DNA from: Paramecium octaurelia | Taxonomy: Eukaryota; Ciliophora; Oligohymenophorea; Peniculida; Parameciidae | Direction of reading: 5' to 3' | Assembly (NCBI GenBank): GCA_905182995.1 | Contig: CAJJDP010000115.1 | Location: 48,765 to 112,764, forward strand | DNA length: 64,000 nucleotides | In this document: piece after piece, positions 38,205 to 49,116 of the stretch | Numbering within the stretch: the first letter of the stretch is position 1 | How the letters are laid out: the number at the start of each line of letters is the position of its first letter | The notes under the pieces: model-generated | What the model saw: the letters and a program-made list of their open reading frames with translations, nothing else | What the model was told of the DNA's origin: nothing | The model's database searches: none | Position numbers and translations under genes: made by a program

Positions 38205-38960
38205 AAATAAAACTTACGAAGCAGTTGTAATACTCAAATAAAAATAAATGAATTCAAAACAAGGAATGATGAAAAAATTCAAATCTTAAGTTAACCTATA
38301 GGTTATGTATTCACTTTGAATTTCATGAAAAAATTAAATTAGTTAATATCTGGAGATAATGGTGGATCTATTGCAATTTGGTCAAGCTATGACAATAGTT
38401 AATGGAATTCATCGTAAAAAATTAAAGGACAAGGTCATTAAATCACTGTTTAATTTTGAAAAACAATGAAGATTTTTTATTTCTAGTAGTTCAGCTAACA
38501 CAATTAAGTTTTGGATTAACAATCACTGATCATACTAATTATGTTTATTAAATAGATTTAAATGAAGAACAAGATAAAGTTAGTTCTTGTGGATAAAATA
38601 ATAGAATATTAGAAAATGAGTATTCTGTTTAAAATAAAGCTGGGTGTTATATCATATATAAAATAGATTGACAAGGATACCGATTATGTTTTATCAACAA
38701 TGATTTATTCATATTTCAACCAAGATATGGCAACATGTTTATGAGATGAATAGTGTCAGTAAATAGTTCACTAAACGAAAAATATTATTATAAATTATTA
38801 CAAGAGTCCTTGGTGCAGCTCGGATACTAGCAAAAACATTTTTAATATGCCTCACCATTTGCATTATTATAACTATCAAGAAATTGATTCTATTATCCCT
38901 TTTATGACTTAGAGGTCCTGATTCCATTTTGCAATTTGCTTATGAATAAAAATTTTACTC
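38205..38960 (+). pseudogene. decayed copy of the 34691-35755 WD40 gene
   Basis: Pieces align by eye with the intact gene: GYVFTLNFMKKLNQLISGDN, GGSIAIWSSYDN, then ISSSSANTIKFWI, and GYRLCFINNDLFIFQPRYGN near 38670-38730, which closely matches FGYRISFINNDLFAFQPRNN of the upstream copy. Several frame changes interrupt it and the end could not be placed. Confidence 0.78.
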
Positions 38961-39209
38961 CTCTCTTTTCAACAGTTAAATAATTTTTGTTGATTTCGTT
39001 TATTAGGATAAAAAAAAGGTGCACTCAGAGGCTGAATATTCAATATTCTAAATTTGCAATTGGTAAACAGCAGCAAAGTTTAAAAACAAAAAAAATTGTT
39101 TTCTTCTTTTAATAAGAAAAGAAGAATGTTCAAGATTTTCAGAGCATACTCAATGTACTACTTTTTCATAGCTAGCCTCTCTTAGCAACAAGCTTTTAAG
39201 TGAATTATA

Positions 39210-42096
39210 TTGATTCATTCCAGAAACAACTATGCATTCTTTGGAGAGACAGCAATTACGCCTAAAGAAAGTAATATGAATTTCTGTTCTAATTTTCCTC
39301 CTCCAAAGATTCAACTCTTTGGAATATTTGGCAGGACCTTATATGGAGTTGAGTTGATTAATTTGACTAATCCATTTCCATCATGTTGGATTAAATTTGC
39401 TAGTTACAAATAATAACTTTTGAGTCTTGCATGATTAATTAGATGGTAGATGTTCTCTAATGAAAAACAGAAACCTAAAAATATAAACGAGAGTCTCTGC
39501 TTTTATCTATGACACATTTTAGAAGGACTTCATTTTCATGCTTATACAATTATTGTTTAGAGTAGGCATTTAACCATCAAGCACCAAAATAGGTCTGCAA
39601 TGAATGTTAGTTTGCAACAATGACTCCTATCGACGAATATAATGGTACAACTCTTAAGGAATAATTAGTTTACTAAAACTGCAAATATGGTTTCTTTTTC
39701 CTAACATATCAACAGCATGAAAGATCGACAGAGACAAGAATGGTTCTTTTAGATAGTCCTTCATTTAAGAAAATAGAAATTGCCATCAAGACACCTGCTC
39801 AAAGCATAGGAGAGGTTCATGCAAGCGCACTTCAACATGTTTTTAAGGGCCTTCACAGGAAAGTGTATAATTATTCTGACCTACATAACTTTTATGCAAT
39901 CAGGCTGAGATATCGTATTGTCTTAATCAATTTTATGCATAGTAACATACAACTTAATTGCAAAAGGTTAATATTTTGTTTGTATTTAAATATATTCTTG
40001 AGAGTATAATTTTGTAGTCAGCATGTAAATTTTTCAAAAACCTCCATTTTAGAGACATTTTAATTGTATCCTTGTACTTTTATTGAGTGTAAATACAATT
40101 CAGCTTACTATCATATCTTGAATTGAGTTAGACACAAGGAATCTTGAGGATATTTATATTCTGCAAATTATCCACAAAATCAGTTAAGGTTGATTGTTAA
40201 TTTGAAGTAGTTTCATATCAACAACAACAGTTTCAATAACCTCCGTTTTAAATGAACGGTTTAAAAAACAATATTTTTCTTATTTAATAAACCATTCAAA
40301 AAGAAGGTCTGCATAAGACTTCAGACCCTATTAAGAATTCCAAGATATTAGATTCATTGAGAATAAATACTCATCATGAGGAGCGAAATATTGATTATAG
40401 AATAACAATTTGGCTTGCTTAGAATTGCTGAATAATATTTTGAGTTTTCAGTCTATCAATTTATATCCAAACATATAGAACCTGTCTGATTACTGATAGA
40501 TAAGTGCCTTATTTTTCTAACTATGATGGTACAATTGAGCCTAAGTGTAAATTTCTTGTAAATACCAAACTTAATGATCGAACCTTAAAAACCCTTAGAT
40601 CACTTTTTAGCATTTCAGAAATAGTTCTTTTATTTGAAGGAGGAATTAGAAACCTTCAGGGTAATGGTAAAATCCCAAAATTGATTTGCATAAGTAGAAT
40701 GGCAGTTTCTTGAAAATGAGTGTCGAAATTGCAAAACATCAGCTAGCAAAAACCTTTCTCCCTAATTGAAAAAAAAAATGACTGATATGGAAACGGTAGA
40801 AATATCCTAATTTGAAAACGAATATTTATTTTTAATAAAAAAAGGGAATATTGTATCAAATACTTCATTTTCATCAGTGTGAAAATGTTTGATTACATAT
40901 TTTTCATAGATGATTACAAGATAAGTGATAAAGATGATTAATGCTGTTCTGTAAAAATGATAACAACTATAGATATGGATAAGAAATATTCATTTTAATC
41001 ATTTGGAGTTAGATCGTTTGGACAAGTACAGATTATTAATTTAGTATTCAAGCATCTGATTATCAATTAAATCTTCATAGACACAAGTAATGCCTGCTCT
41101 TATTGGAACGAAATGTATTATAACTGTTCTCTTTTCTCTACAGATAGTGGGTTCATTTATTTGAGAGGAATGCTCCTGTTTTGATTCTCAATTCTGAAAT
41201 ATACTCTATCTGTGCATTCAACGAAAATTAAAGCTTCAATTTTCAGAAGCTTGCAATGTTTTTGGATTCTATTTCCTATAGCATAGTTTCTTCTTTTTTA
41301 TTTTTGTCTAAAGTATAGTCTTGTGTTGAATAATCTACAGCTATTCAAACAGAAGATCTATTACCCTTAAATTCGATCTCATCCTAATCTAACAATTTGG
41401 AATTGGCTTTTCATCAAAGATGATATCTAGAGTATCATTGACTCGTGTTTTTTGTCTAGTTGGGAATAACTATTATTTAAATAATCTGTTTTTTGGATGC
41501 TATAGATCTTGCGGTAATTACACCAATGGGTCTTCTCTGACAAATCAATTTTTAATTAATTTTGAGAAAGGAGTGGCAACTTTGCAGACCATTAAGATGT
41601 TTTCCTTATCCTACAATTAGAGATTCAAGACTTAAGAGTGATTTTCTGTGTCAAGTACCTTTAAGTTGAAATGCCTATCCAAGATTACGAAGAATTCAAT
41701 AAAGCAAATAATTCGATTTTAATTTTAATGGGAAGTGTAATAATGGCTTTTTTATGGCCAAATTTATAATACTGTATTCTAAGATTCAATTATTTTATTA
41801 TTGACAGTGAATTGTCTAGCACCGCATTTCGTATTGTTTTTCTCATTGAAAGCAATTTACAAGATATAAACAGCAATAAGTTATCAAGCATTTCACATAT
41901 GAAGCATTCAATTTTATCTTCTCATGATCTCTTCCTTTCATTTATATCTCACTGCATAATCTTAATACATTCTAGTAGGCCATCTTTTTTTATAATTAAG
42001 TCAAAGAGTTTAAACAGGAAGTCCATGAAACGGCATGTACATAATACCAAAGAGCTTAATTTGAGGAAGATTACCAAGCACCATCAAGATTTTTGA
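39210..42096 (+). pseudogene. large Cys-containing membrane protein, coding pieces in several frames
   Basis: Long plus-strand frames follow one another. 39210-39434 contains NMNFCSNFPPPKIQLFGIFG. 39509-40126 is 205 codons from ATG, with VCNECQFATMTPIDEYNGTT and YPCTFIECKYNSAYYHI. About 40504-40713 has CKFLVNTKLNDRTLKTLRSL. About 40940-41181 has CSYWNEMYYNCSLFSTDSG. 41566-42096 is 176 codons with NSILILMGSVIMAFLW, a likely membrane segment, then a basic tail (NRKSMKRHVHNTKELNLRK). The order fits a type I membrane protein with a Cys-bearing ectodomain. Frame changes between the pieces may be introns, unexcised insertions or decay; I could not resolve them. No named family recognised. Confidence 0.5.
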
Positions 42097-42776
42097 GTCA
42101 AGTTCAGGTAGCATAATCTGTGTCATAAACAGTGCAACTAGCTGGGATTTTTATTAGTATATGAATTACTTGTGATATTGGCAACACCTCCTTAAAGTGT
42201 TTCGTTTCATCGATCAAAAAATTACTGTAAATTTAAAAATGTGCTCTGCATCTTGCAGGATAATTAAAACATCCTTAAGAAGCTGAGTATTTGTTATCCA
42301 GCACTCTTCATATTTTGTATTTTTCTTGAGTTATACTTTATTGGAGATGTACTATAGGCAACAAATGTAGTACAACCTAGCAACTGAAATAATAAAATAT
42401 TTCAATTTAAAAAAATCAAGTAAATGCTGCTTTTAAAAATAAAATGATATTTCAGACTAGAAATAATTAAAATAGGATTAGCTTCATAATTTTCAATTGT
42501 CTACTTATTAAAATGACATTATTTGATAATCACTATTTAGTAAACTTCATATATTTTCTGTAAGAGCTATTAATGACCTGAAAAAACTATTTACAAGTGA
42601 TATCTGTAGAATGTTTCACCATTTGTAATTGATAGATTGACATTTTTATGTTGATTTAAGATGACAATAAATAAATCTATAATAAAGGAAAACGTAAAAT
42701 TAATATAATTACAATAAGAAATTTGTTATGATTCCCATTTTTCATTAAAAATCGAATAAAGGAGATGTAAAAAAGT
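42097..42776. other. AT-rich spacer
   Basis: No supported feature. Confidence 0.45.
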
Positions 42777-43155
42777 GAAAAATATGCTCATGGAGATTCA
42801 TATGATAGAGAGTATTTAAATGGTGATAGACATGGAAAGGGTTAATATCAATTGGCTAATGGAAATCAATATTATGGAGATTGGAAAAACGATAAAAGAA
42901 CTGGAGGGGGTAAATTCCAATATGTTAGTGGAGAATCATATGATGGTGAGTATTTAAATGGTGAGAAACATGGTAAGGGTGAATATAAATGGGCTAGTGG
43001 AAGTATATTTATGGAGATTGGTAAAATGAGAAAAGAACTGGATGGGATTAATAAAAATGAGATAGGGTAAATGGTAACAGACATGTATGGGGGAATTTTA
43101 ATCTGCTAAAGGTGAAAAATATAATGGTAAATGGGTCTTCGATGAAAAAATGTGA
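42777..43155 (+). pseudogene. classic MORN-repeat fragment
   Basis: Four canonical MORN units are visible: SYDREYLNGDRHGKGQYQ, YYGDWKNDKRTGGGKFQYVS, SYDGEYLNGEKHGKGEYKWA and, after a frame change near 43008, IYGDWQNEKRTGW. A further change leads to FQSAKGEKYNGKWVFDEKM at TGA 43153-43155, which looks like a true C terminus. MORN repeats typically bind membranes or act as scaffolds. No start codon or N-terminal domain was found. The repeat consensus differs from the GGG-type repeat of 31760-33835. An antisense open frame over the same bases is a shadow. Confidence 0.75.
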
Positions 43156-45051
43156 ACATTTGAATTTGTTATTACAAGTGCAATTTATCTGAAAACGAAT
43201 ATGCTTTTTTTCATTAGAATAACATCATTCATAACAAATATTTTTAGATTTCATTCAACAACTTTTTAGAGTAAGAATTAAAAGATTTACTTGCATAAAG
43301 GGACTTTTGATCTAATAGGAATAAATTTATAGCCTCATGTAATTTGGATCTAACCCACTATAATAGCCATCTTTGATAAGGAATTTAAAGCATTAAAAAT
43401 AAAAAGAAATGACCACTATCCTCAATCGAAGCTTCTTATTTTACAAAATTAAATGAAAAGAGTAGTTAAAGATAATTAATTAGATTGAACTTAGATAGTG
43501 ATTTTAAAAGGATTTACACTTATGAGTAGTAGACTTAGTTAAACAATTAGAAAGAGTAGCATTTACAATGCTTGAATTTGGAGATGTTGAAAATTATAAT
43601 AACTTAGATTGATTTCTTACGTCTTAAAATATATAAAGTGAAATCGTTTTGAGAGTGAAGTTTTTATAGAATTAAGTAGATTATATGAACAGCTATTGAT
43701 AGTGAGGATATATGATTTGTTTAATTATTGCATATAACCTAATCAAGCTAATTTAAAAATACGATTTGTTTGAAATAAATAAGTTGATGAGAAGTTACGA
43801 TCATTTTTTAAAGTTGAGATTTCTAGAGTAGATAGATTCCTGTTGGTAATCAAAATAAAAAGAAAATATGGATGAGAGGATTCAAATTAACGACTTAATG
43901 GTTCTAATCCAATGACTATACAATTAGATAAGAACCATCTAATTTACCTATGGTCATTAACAGAATTTTGAGGGTAATAAGAGAAACACATTCCTAACTA
44001 ATATTAGAGAAGTTAGAGATGGATTAAATGGAGGATAAAAGCATTTATTTTTGAATCTATTTGTTTTCAAAATTGATTTGGGCCTGCTAAGACAACATTA
44101 AAGAAGGGTTTAAAGATTTATATTCCAAGTAATTTTGACTATTACACAAAGCTTTGAATTGTTTATTGATAATACAAATATAAGCTTATGTCGAAAATTA
44201 TTTTAAAAGTGGTTATAATAGGAAATTAATAAAAGATGCCAAAGTTTTTATTATAACTTAAGTTATCTTATTTCGTAATTTTCTCAGGAACTTAATTTTT
44301 GAAATTCTACATTCAAATATATTTTTCTAATACTAAAGATCCTAATTTGGCCTCAAGATTTCCTAACTTCAAATTACTTAGAATTTATAATTCTTCATCC
44401 TTCAATTTTCAACATCCCTAATACTCGAGAAAACTTAAATTAAATTTTGAGCTCAAAAGATTTGATCGATTGTATATTAATTATTCTCTGAGTTTGATTA
44501 AAGTATAAAGATGAGATAGAATAGCCGGAGTGCATTTTTTCTTGGCATATAGACAATCAATAAAGAATTAAAAAATAGTAGTTATTTAAATTTATTAGCT
44601 TCATTTAATATAAAATATTTTCAAAGAATTTATTTTAAGGATTTCTTACTATTACTAGGCTGAATAATAGTTAAATAATTAAAAGCGTTTTTTTTTGCAG
44701 AACCAATCATCAATGAGTCTTTTCTTGTGGTATTCAATACTTAAAACTAAGACAATAACATCAGAATTTTTGAATTTGAAGGCAGTCTTTTGTAATGTAT
44801 GTTACGTCAGCTTTAACTATGCAAGAAGACTTTTTTTAAACCTTCTAATAATTCTTTAAAATGTGGATGCTACTGAACAATTAACAATTTGCAAACTCCA
44901 GTAATCTCCTTCAACCTCGCCAGCAGCATTTCAAACTACTTGTTTAATGTATAAAATATTTCATACATAAGTTTAAGGATCCTATTAATATTTTTAGTAG
45001 CACACCATCTTAGTTTTGAACTTAACATTTAATTGTTTAATTCTTCAATGA
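43156..45051. other. AT-rich region with one coding-like scrap
   Basis: A plus-strand helical scrap lies at about 43529-43706 (VDLVKQLERVAFTMLEFGDV, then after a break NQVDYMNSY). Nothing else could be supported. Confidence 0.35.
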
Positions 45052-45435
45052 AGTTAAAGAAAGATCAATACTTCCAACAGAATCGGTATTAATAACATCC
45101 TGTTTTAAAAATAATTAAATAATACATATTTTTAATCATCAGCTGAACAAGTAATTAATTAGAATGAGAAAGTCTTTGGCATCATTATTTCTAAGATTAA
45201 AATGTTAATGTAGAAAATATATAAGAATGAAAACGAACTATTTCTTAATTTATTTTCAATATATTAGAATATGTTCATTTTATAAAATTTGTTAAATAAA
45301 TTTATATTTTTATTATCTTTGAAAAATCTAGAAGAGCTAATTAACTCTCAGATTATTCATTTTCATGAGTTAAGTAAAATAAATTATTATTTAGTCATTA
45401 AAAGTTTCTCTCTAATTTTATCTAATTATATTTGA
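45052..45435 (+). CDS. hypothetical coding fragment (127 codons)
   Basis: Open from after TGA 45049-45051 to TGA 45433-45435, without an early Met. The product is helical and hydrophobic in its second half (VFGIIISKIKMLMQKIYKNE; FIFLLSLKNLEELINSQII). It may be an exon of the gene whose later parts lie at 46079 and 47825. No family recognised. Its 3' third is repeated from 46679 by the assembly duplicate. Confidence 0.3.
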
Positions 45436-46677
45436 AATTCTCTGGAACAAAATAATTTTGTATGTTCGCTTTGTAGAGGAATGACATAATCATAAATACA
45501 ATATAAGTGAATTTGACTTAATCAGCTAATAAATGAAACTGTAAAAATCTATAAGACATTTAATTTATAACTATGCATGAGTTTAGAAATATAAATTTTT
45601 ATATGAAATTCCCATTAAAATTTTCAATTATTCAATTTGAAATATTATTAAACATTGTACCTTTTGATGAATACATATACACGAATGGATAATGTTCTTG
45701 TTATAAGGATATCTCTATTTACAGCTACTAAAATTAGTATTCATAGTTTCAACAATTGCTATTGGATTCTGCTATTAAGTCCGTTTACTATACTTATGCT
45801 TAATACTCACTTCTATTAAGATCATATCATAATTTTTATAAGTGATATATTCTGAATTAATTTAATACCTCCTGCATTTATGTAATTATTTCTTATATCA
45901 TATCTCTAAATCCTATCAAAATATAAAATTAAGTACCACTGATCTTTGGAATTTATTATTCATAAGAAATAATTCTTTTTAAATATTTAGTATTATGCTT
46001 TACATGATGTGTGACTCTAGCTAAAAATATAGAGACTTCAGAAATGTTTTCAGGAGACATAGCGGTTAACTTTTTTGAGTATTTCAAATTTTCTAGAAGA
46101 AAGAGCTAATCTTTAGAAGTATCAAATAATAAACTTACTTTTAAATTGATAGAAGACATTGTTATGTGTAGAGCATATTAAGATTATTAATTCTAAACAC
46201 TATATCACTTTAAGAATGGTTAATAAATTATCCAGGAAATCCAAATGTACGATACTCATTATTACAACAGATTTAGATGCTCGGTAAAGTAGTTGATTTT
46301 ATACCTTTTACAAATGCTACTATACTGATCGTACTACAGAAAATGAATAAATTTTATATAAGTTTATAAAATGGTTTAATATACGTGGATTCATAAGGAA
46401 AGTTTTAAATATTGACTGACAGCATTAAGTGAAAGAAAAAGCTAGAGAAATAGAAAAAAGGTAAGACATGAAGGTGATTATGGCATATATAATTAGATGT
46501 ATTTTTTTTAAGTTAAATTAATTAGAAACATGTTGCCATTATGTGCAATCAAAAGATTTAGCAGAGGAAGTAATGCACTCAAATAACTTAACGGAAGATT
46601 ACATCTTTACTTTTGAAAAAGAAGTGCTTTATCAAAATTGTCTGAAAGCAAAACCTACAACTGCTATATTCATTTAC
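45303..46677 (+). repeat. assembly duplicate 3, copy A (1375 bp, IES-free)
   Basis: Repeats at 46679-48082 after a single N. The two copies agree except that copy B carries an extra 29 bp at 47678-47706. Copy A therefore represents the IES-excised form. Confidence 0.93.
46079..46432 (+). CDS. hypothetical protein segment, intact only in the IES-free copy
   Basis: The frame runs from after TGA 46076-46078 to TGA 46430-46432 (117 codons). It reads LRLLILNTISLQEWLINYPG, NPNVRYSLLQQIQMLGKVVD, FIPFTNATILIVLQKMNKFY and ISLQNGLIYVDSQGKFQI. The regular alternation of hydrophobic and polar residues suggests a folded beta/alpha domain. No family recognised. In the second assembly copy (47455-47837) a 29-bp insertion breaks the frame right after VVDFI. 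The next frame (47825-48160) may be the following exon. Confidence 0.45.
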
Positions 46678-46678
46678 N
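46678..46678. other. single-N contig join
   Basis: One N between copies A and B of duplicate 3. Confidence 0.95.
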
Positions 46679-48082
46679 TATATTTTTATTATCTTTGAAA
46701 AATCTAGAAGAGCTAATTAACTCTCAGATTATTCATTTTCATGAGTTAAGTAAAATAAATTATTATTTAGTCATTAAAAGTTTCTCTCTAATTTTATCTA
46801 ATTATATTTGAAATTCTCTGGAACAAAATAATTTTGTATGTTCGCTTTGTAGAGGAATGACATAATCATAAATACAATATAAGTGAATTTGACTTAATCA
46901 GCTAATAAATGAAACTGTAAAAATCTATAAGACATTTAATTTATAACTATGCATGAGTTTAGAAATATAAATTTTTATATGAAATTCCCATTAAAATTTT
47001 CAATTATTCAATTTGAAATATTATTAAACATTGTACCTTTTGATGAATACATATACACGAATGGATAATGTTCTTGTTATAAGGATATCTCTATTTACAG
47101 CTACTAAAATTAGTATTCATAGTTTCAACAATTGCTATTGGATTCTGCTATTAAGTCCGTTTACTATACTTATGCTTAATACTCACTTCTATTAAGATCA
47201 TATCATAATTTTTATAAGTGATATATTCTGAATTAATTTAATACCTCCTGCATTTATGTAATTATTTCTTATATCATATCTCTAAATCCTATCAAAATAT
47301 AAAATTAAGTACCACTGATCTTTGGAATTTATTATTCATAAGAAATAATTCTTTTTAAATATTTAGTATTATGCTTTACATGATGTGTGACTCTAGCTAA
47401 AAATATAGAGACTTCAGAAATGTTTTCAGGAGACATAGCGGTTAACTTTTTTGAGTATTTCAAATTTTCTAGAAGAAAGAGCTAATCTTTAGAAGTATCA
47501 AATAATAAACTTACTTTTAAATTGATAGAAGACATTGTTATGTGTAGAGCATATTAAGATTATTAATTCTAAACACTATATCACTTTAAGAATGGTTAAT
47601 AAATTATCCAGGAAATCCAAATGTACGATACTCATTATTACAACAGATTTAGATGCTCGGTAAAGTAGTTGATTTTATATAGATACGTGCAATGGTTTTT
47701 CCTTCATACCTTTTACAAATGCTACTATACTGATCGTACTACAGAAAATGAATAAATTTTATATAAGTTTATAAAATGGTTTAATATACGTGGATTCATA
47801 AGGAAAGTTTTAAATATTGACTGACAGCATTAAGTGAAAGAAAAAGCTAGAGAAATAGAAAAAAGGTAAGACATGAAGGTGATTATGGCATATATAATTA
47901 GATGTATTTTTTTTAAGTTAAATTAATTAGAAACATGTTGCCATTATGTGCAATCAAAAGATTTAGCAGAGGAAGTAATGCACTCAAATAACTTAACGGA
48001 AGATTACATCTTTACTTTTGAAAAAGAAGTGCTTTATCAAAATTGTCTGAAAGCAAAACCTACAACTGCTATATTCATTTAC
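46679..48082 (+). repeat. assembly duplicate 3, copy B (1404 bp, IES-containing)
   Basis: Second copy of 45303-46677, longer by exactly 29 bp. Unique sequence resumes at 48083. Confidence 0.93.
47678..47706 (+). mobile_element. 29-bp IES, present in copy B and absent from copy A
   Basis: Copy A reads GATTTTATACC; copy B has 29 extra bases at that point, beginning TATAGATA and followed by TA 47707-47708. One TA remains after removal, as expected for IES excision. The left end matches the Paramecium IES consensus TAYAGYNR well (TATAG); the right end, read inwards, is TATGAAGG. The insertion shifts the frame of a coding region that is open without it. This is the strongest evidence in the window that germline sequence is present. 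Confidence 0.9.
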
Positions 48083-48160
48083 TATACGTGTATAATTTTT
48101 TGTTCATAATCTGATCGAATGAATATAGACCTACGACATCCTTTTATAGAGATTCCTTGA
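47825..48160 (+). CDS. hypothetical protein segment (111 codons)
   Basis: The frame opens after an in-frame TGA and ends at TGA 48158-48160. It begins QHQVKEKAREIEKRQDMK, a charged helix, then YIIRCIFFKLNQLETCCHYV, SKDLAEEVMHSNNLTEDYIF and a C-terminal part with MNIDLRHPFIEIP. It likely continues the gene at 46079-46432 through an intron or frame change; a 38-nt GTGGAT...GACAG segment would join them, but this is a guess. No family recognised. Confidence 0.4.
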
Positions 48161-48179
48161 GCAATTCTAAAGTGTGTTA

Positions 48180-49116
48180 GGAGTTGGAGGATAGAAAGAG
48201 AATGAAATAAAAAGTACGAATTTAAGGGGTTCTGAATCTATAGGACGACCATTCAAGGTAGCGAATCAATTAGAAATAACCTGAAAGATAATGACTTATT
48301 TCCATTCCTACAAAACTCTATTTCAAGAGGAATCATGAATAAGTACTATCTGCATAACTTAAAGATTAAATGTTTGATAGTAGGTAGCTAAACGTACAGA
48401 CCTTCCATTAACCTTAGCATTATTATACTTGCTTCCTACTTTTCGTGAATTAGAAATCATAGTCAACCTTAAGAGAAACAAAGGCACTTTTTACTGAGGA
48501 TTAACAAAATCTTCAATTTACTTTCGAATCAAGGAATCATGGAAGGTGAAGGATATAATACTCGATTGGGAAGAGGCTAGAATCTGGCAAATTAGAAAGA
48601 ATCAATACAAAGATTACTAAACGGAAATAGGATAGGATGCTCCTCAATCAGGACTAATTGAATTATAAAAAAAACCAATTTGCAACTGAAATTGAGAAGA
48701 AATAAATGATTCTCAGATAGGGTGAAATAGAATAATTAAAGATATTTGAAAATTTGAATTATATGATGAAATGGAGGATTATTAAATATGAAGCTATAGA
48801 ATTCTATTTGTAGGTTTTCTCATCTATCTATGAAATATAATATATGGAAAAATCTATCTATACTTATAAATTAATTATATTAGCGCAAGCAATGTTCTAA
48901 TCAATAATTATTGAAGGATTTGAAGAATCAAAGTTAAATTTGACTAATAGAATGGATAAAAATTAATCAAGGGTCAAACTCGACAATTCAAGAAAAGAAA
49001 ACCAATCAGATGCATTTGTGATTTAGAGGACAGGCTGCAGAAGGAAAAACATCTGTAAATGTGGTGAATATGAGGAACTAATTGCCTCGCAGGAAATAAG
49101 TACAACTTATACATGA
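48180..49116 (+). pseudogene. coding-like region, frames ambiguous
   Basis: Less AT-rich than its surroundings, with two or three plus-strand frames open at once. Plausible pieces are VLGVGGQKENEIKSTNLRGS, GRPFKVANQLEI, NDLFPFLQNSISRGIMNKYY and a 188-codon frame (48550 to TGA 49114-49116) that includes EIEQLKIFENLNYMMKWRII and a Cys-bearing tail (RTGCRRKNICKCGEYEELIA). The tail loosely recalls a CXC-type motif, but only four Cys are present. No family is claimed. Confidence 0.35.

Noticed and set aside
42872-43084. Minus-strand Pro/Ser-rich frame
   Set aside because: Antisense shadow of clear MORN repeats; repeated units cause regular codon patterns on both strands.
48960-49090. CXC/Tesmin-type zinc domain from the CRRKNICKC stretch
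   Set aside because: Only four Cys, wrong spacing, and the frame competes with others in the same region.
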